Shown here: positions 24,101 through 24,715 of the stretch, one piece after another | How positions within the stretch are numbered: the first letter of the stretch is position 1 | Layout of the letters: each line of letters starts with the position of its first letter | Assembly: GCA_002371315.1 (NCBI GenBank) | Contig: DFHL01000140.1 | Coordinates: 1-24,715 of the forward strand | Length of the DNA stretch: 24,715 nt | Source of the DNA: Bacteroidales bacterium UBA3724 | GTDB lineage: Bacteria; Bacteroidota; Bacteroidia; Bacteroidales; P3 | Reading direction: 5' to 3' | Notes under the pieces: model-generated | Told to the model about the DNA's origin: nothing | Database searches by the model: none | What the model saw: the letters and a program-made list of their open reading frames with translations, nothing else | Translations under genes and position numbers: made by a program

Positions 24101-24297
24101 GCACTCATATCGCTGTTGCCCTGCTTTTTAAGGCAAGCATCGATGTCACTCTTTCCCTGTGCACTCTCAACATACTTCACAGCAATAGCCTTAGCCTTGT
24201 TTTCAACCTTCCTTGTCGCGAACGAAAACGACAATTGGAACAAACAAACAAGAACAAAAGCAATCGCCAAAAATCTGATAAGTCCTTTATTCTGCAT
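21124..24297 (-). CDS. secDF: protein translocase subunit SecDF (fused SecD-SecF)
   Basis: 1057 residues, SecD followed by SecF in one chain, as usual in Bacteroidota. An N-terminal membrane helix (about 5-25) is followed by the periplasmic P1 region: LGLDLKGGMNVMLEV at 113-127, ERILVELPGVKDPQRVRKLL at 241-260 and NEISMTMNSEGAHAW at 451-465. An Ala/Thr/Glu-rich low-complexity insert lies at about 305-340. The SecD membrane domain (about 545-700) has AVDGNVIIYERIKEE (Asp612). SecF starts near 712 and has MGIDFTGGRTYVVRF at 751-765, then membrane helices with GYSINATVVIFDRVREN (about 953-969) and RTINTSGTT (Arg992). SecDF uses the proton-motive force to help pull proteins across the inner membrane with SecYEG. 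Ala958 occupies a position that is usually Asp. Promoter is well formed. Confidence 0.95.
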   Translation of the reverse strand: MQNKGLIRFLAIAFVLVCLFQLSFSFATRKVENKAKAIAVKYVESAQGKSDIDACLKKQGNSDMSAAELKNLTAIVTDSLRTSKETYYLDSMANEKVWMGFTYKKCQAREINLGLDLKGGMNVMLEVSTVDVVKALANYTNDEVFNKAIEMALEQQKKSVNEDFVSLFYDAIVSIKPDVRLAGYFSSQLTGTTLNDDNNTILAKLKEETSSAYDRTYEILRKRIDKFGVAQPTIQRLQASERILVELPGVKDPQRVRKLLKGTAQLEFWATYSGDMTDTRYLNEYNRVAGYLTATDEYLASKANLAAGTADSTVADSTAVEAEAETEAPAVAATTESDPQSEQYKKDHPLMSLFAQWQGYPVYPPVVFRATEADTAAVNRMIAEGVKAGKVNAREVKYLWSVKPIEENSNIYELYAIKIEDYDRNTNFPKAKLDGSVITDARQDFGNTEGNEISMTMNSEGAHAWKNITHDNIGKCVAIVLDDQVYSAPRVNGEIAGGRSSITGDFSLEEAKDLANVLKSGKLPAPARIVQEAVVGPSLGQESIHKGLVSFILAFIIVLIYMVVFYNRAGWVSVVALVTNVFLLMGVLASIGAVLTLPGIAGIVLTMAMAVDGNVIIYERIKEEIRAGKSVATAVDEGFKNAMSAIIDGQVTTFLLGLVLIMFGSGTIQGFAVTLCIGIVTSLFTSIFITRLVIDWMLNHKKKINFSFSFTENFMRNANFDFMGKRKTFYIIGICAIVLCLVGIFGRHLSMGIDFTGGRTYVVRFDKDVNVVDVRSSLASQFEDAPEVKSYGPSNQVKITTNIDAADYYEAYREAHNLSASDTITDEMVINERLYAGTKQFFGKTDDGNEISLQQFANADVYPYGIIQSEQVEATMATDMKRSSILAVLGGLLVIFAYIGIRFRSWRFGVGSVAALTHDTILIIGMFALLRGLLPFNLDVDQSFIAAVLTVIGYSINATVVIFDRVRENRTLYPKRDLLQHMNDAINATLARTINTSGTTFFTLLMMFIFGGEVIRGFIFALLVGVLCGMFSSVCLACPIVYEVSKKREAKRLNGTK

Positions 24298-24344
24298 ATC
24301 TTACGTGTTAAAGTTTTTTTTAGTTTTGCTACAATTTGAATATG

Positions 24345-24374
24345 CAAAAATAAGAAAAAATATTGACATTGCAA
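24345..24374 (-). promoter_or_regulatory. secDF: Bacteroidota-type promoter for secDF
   Basis: On the minus strand: TTG at 24374-24372, 19-bp spacer, TATTTTTG at 24352-24345. The start codon (24297) lies about 47 bp downstream of the -7 box. Upstream is an AT-rich stretch (about 24376-24436) that could act as an UP-like region. Confidence 0.75.
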
Positions 24375-24715
24375 CTTATTTTACAAAAAAAACACCAATA
24401 TTTAATATTACCATTATTAAAATCTTAAAAATCAACCTATGCCAAGCCAATAATTTTTCGTCAGAAGCCCAAACCCGGCTTCGCCACGGCGCGAAGCATA
24501 AACAAGGCCTTCGCAGCCCTCAAACGGAGCCTCGTCCAGGGCCAAATTGCGCCGCCCGGCGCCAGCCGACCCCCCTGCCCCACCCTTACGGCACAGGAAA
24601 ACAGCCCGGCACGGGAAAAAAGCGCCACTCGGCATCGCAAGAGGCACCCCCTGTTTTCCGCCGCCGTAACTCACTGATTCCAAGCACCAGTACTGCCCGT
24701 TGTACAGTATATGTA
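24375..24715. other. gene-free region upstream of secDF
   Basis: 341 bp to the window edge. The first about 60 bp are AT-rich (including the short palindrome aatatttaatatt near 24400). The rest is GC-rich with a 6-bp stem (gcttcg/cgaagc, near 24479-24498). The 83-codon opening on the minus strand (24683-24432) has a composition unlike its neighbours and no recognisable domain, so I do not call it. Nothing else supported. Confidence 0.6.

Noticed and set aside
24321..24328. TAGTTTTG on the plus strand as a divergent promoter upstream of secDF
   Set aside because: No -33 element at the right distance and no plus-strand gene downstream within the window.
24432..24683. 83-codon minus-strand frame upstream of secDF
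   Set aside because: Gly/Ala/Arg-rich with no recognisable domain; composition unlike the neighbouring genes.

Overview
The window looks like chromosomal DNA from a Bacteroidota bacterium, most likely order Bacteroidales. The evidence is promoters of the TAnnTTTG type, a fused SecDF, a SusC/CirA-style TonB-dependent receptor with an N-terminal carboxypeptidase-regulatory-like domain, a PorV/PorQ-type barrel, a prolyl tripeptidyl peptidase of the Porphyromonas type, a GxxExxY protein and WG repeats. A family or genus cannot be assigned from this sequence. No rRNA, tRNA, CRISPR array, transposase or phage gene was seen. Most genes lie on the minus strand. The only plus-strand transcription unit is purM-thrE.

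Layout. 1-642: 5' part of a secreted WG-repeat protein that runs off the left edge. 740-2722: secreted prolyl tripeptidyl peptidase. 2821-3222: GxxExxY protein, bracketed by a perfect 26-bp inverted repeat. 3313-4038: polyprenol-phosphate-mannose-synthase-like glycosyltransferase with its own promoter. 6717 down to 4130: a tightly packed minus-strand operon encoding a small outer-membrane barrel, a PqqD-like protein, an HPr-kinase-like protein and an S24/S26-type peptidase fused to a VanZ-like membrane domain. The last three are joined by overlapping stop and start codons. 6727-6814: interleaved divergent promoters. 6815-9214: purM and a fused threonine/serine exporter. 9215-9896: about 680 bp without a gene, made of several short repeat families and ending in a strong bidirectional terminator. 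9897-10823: a HIT-family protein and greA, separated by an 8-bp tandem repeat.

10933-24297 (minus strand): secDF, a small acidic membrane protein, a TonB-dependent receptor, a secreted protein of about 1594 residues with a FlgD/type-IX-like C-terminal domain, and a PorV/PorQ-family barrel. These genes share a strand with gaps of only 23-61 bp. A strong terminator lies after the last one. The secDF promoter is well formed (TTG-N19-TATTTTTG). The last three genes look like one cell-surface or secretion module, with receptor, secreted protein and barrel made together.

The two most promising poorly described units are (i) the PqqD / HprK-like kinase / peptidase-VanZ operon, which resembles a peptide-modification or maturation cassette lacking any visible precursor, and (ii) the TonB receptor / giant secreted protein / PorV-like module downstream of secDF. 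Smaller points of interest are the inverted repeat around the GxxExxY gene, a strictly 11-bp-phased repeat array, a possible small RNA in the 9.2-9.9 kb gap, and an Asp-to-Ala change at a proton-pathway position of SecDF.
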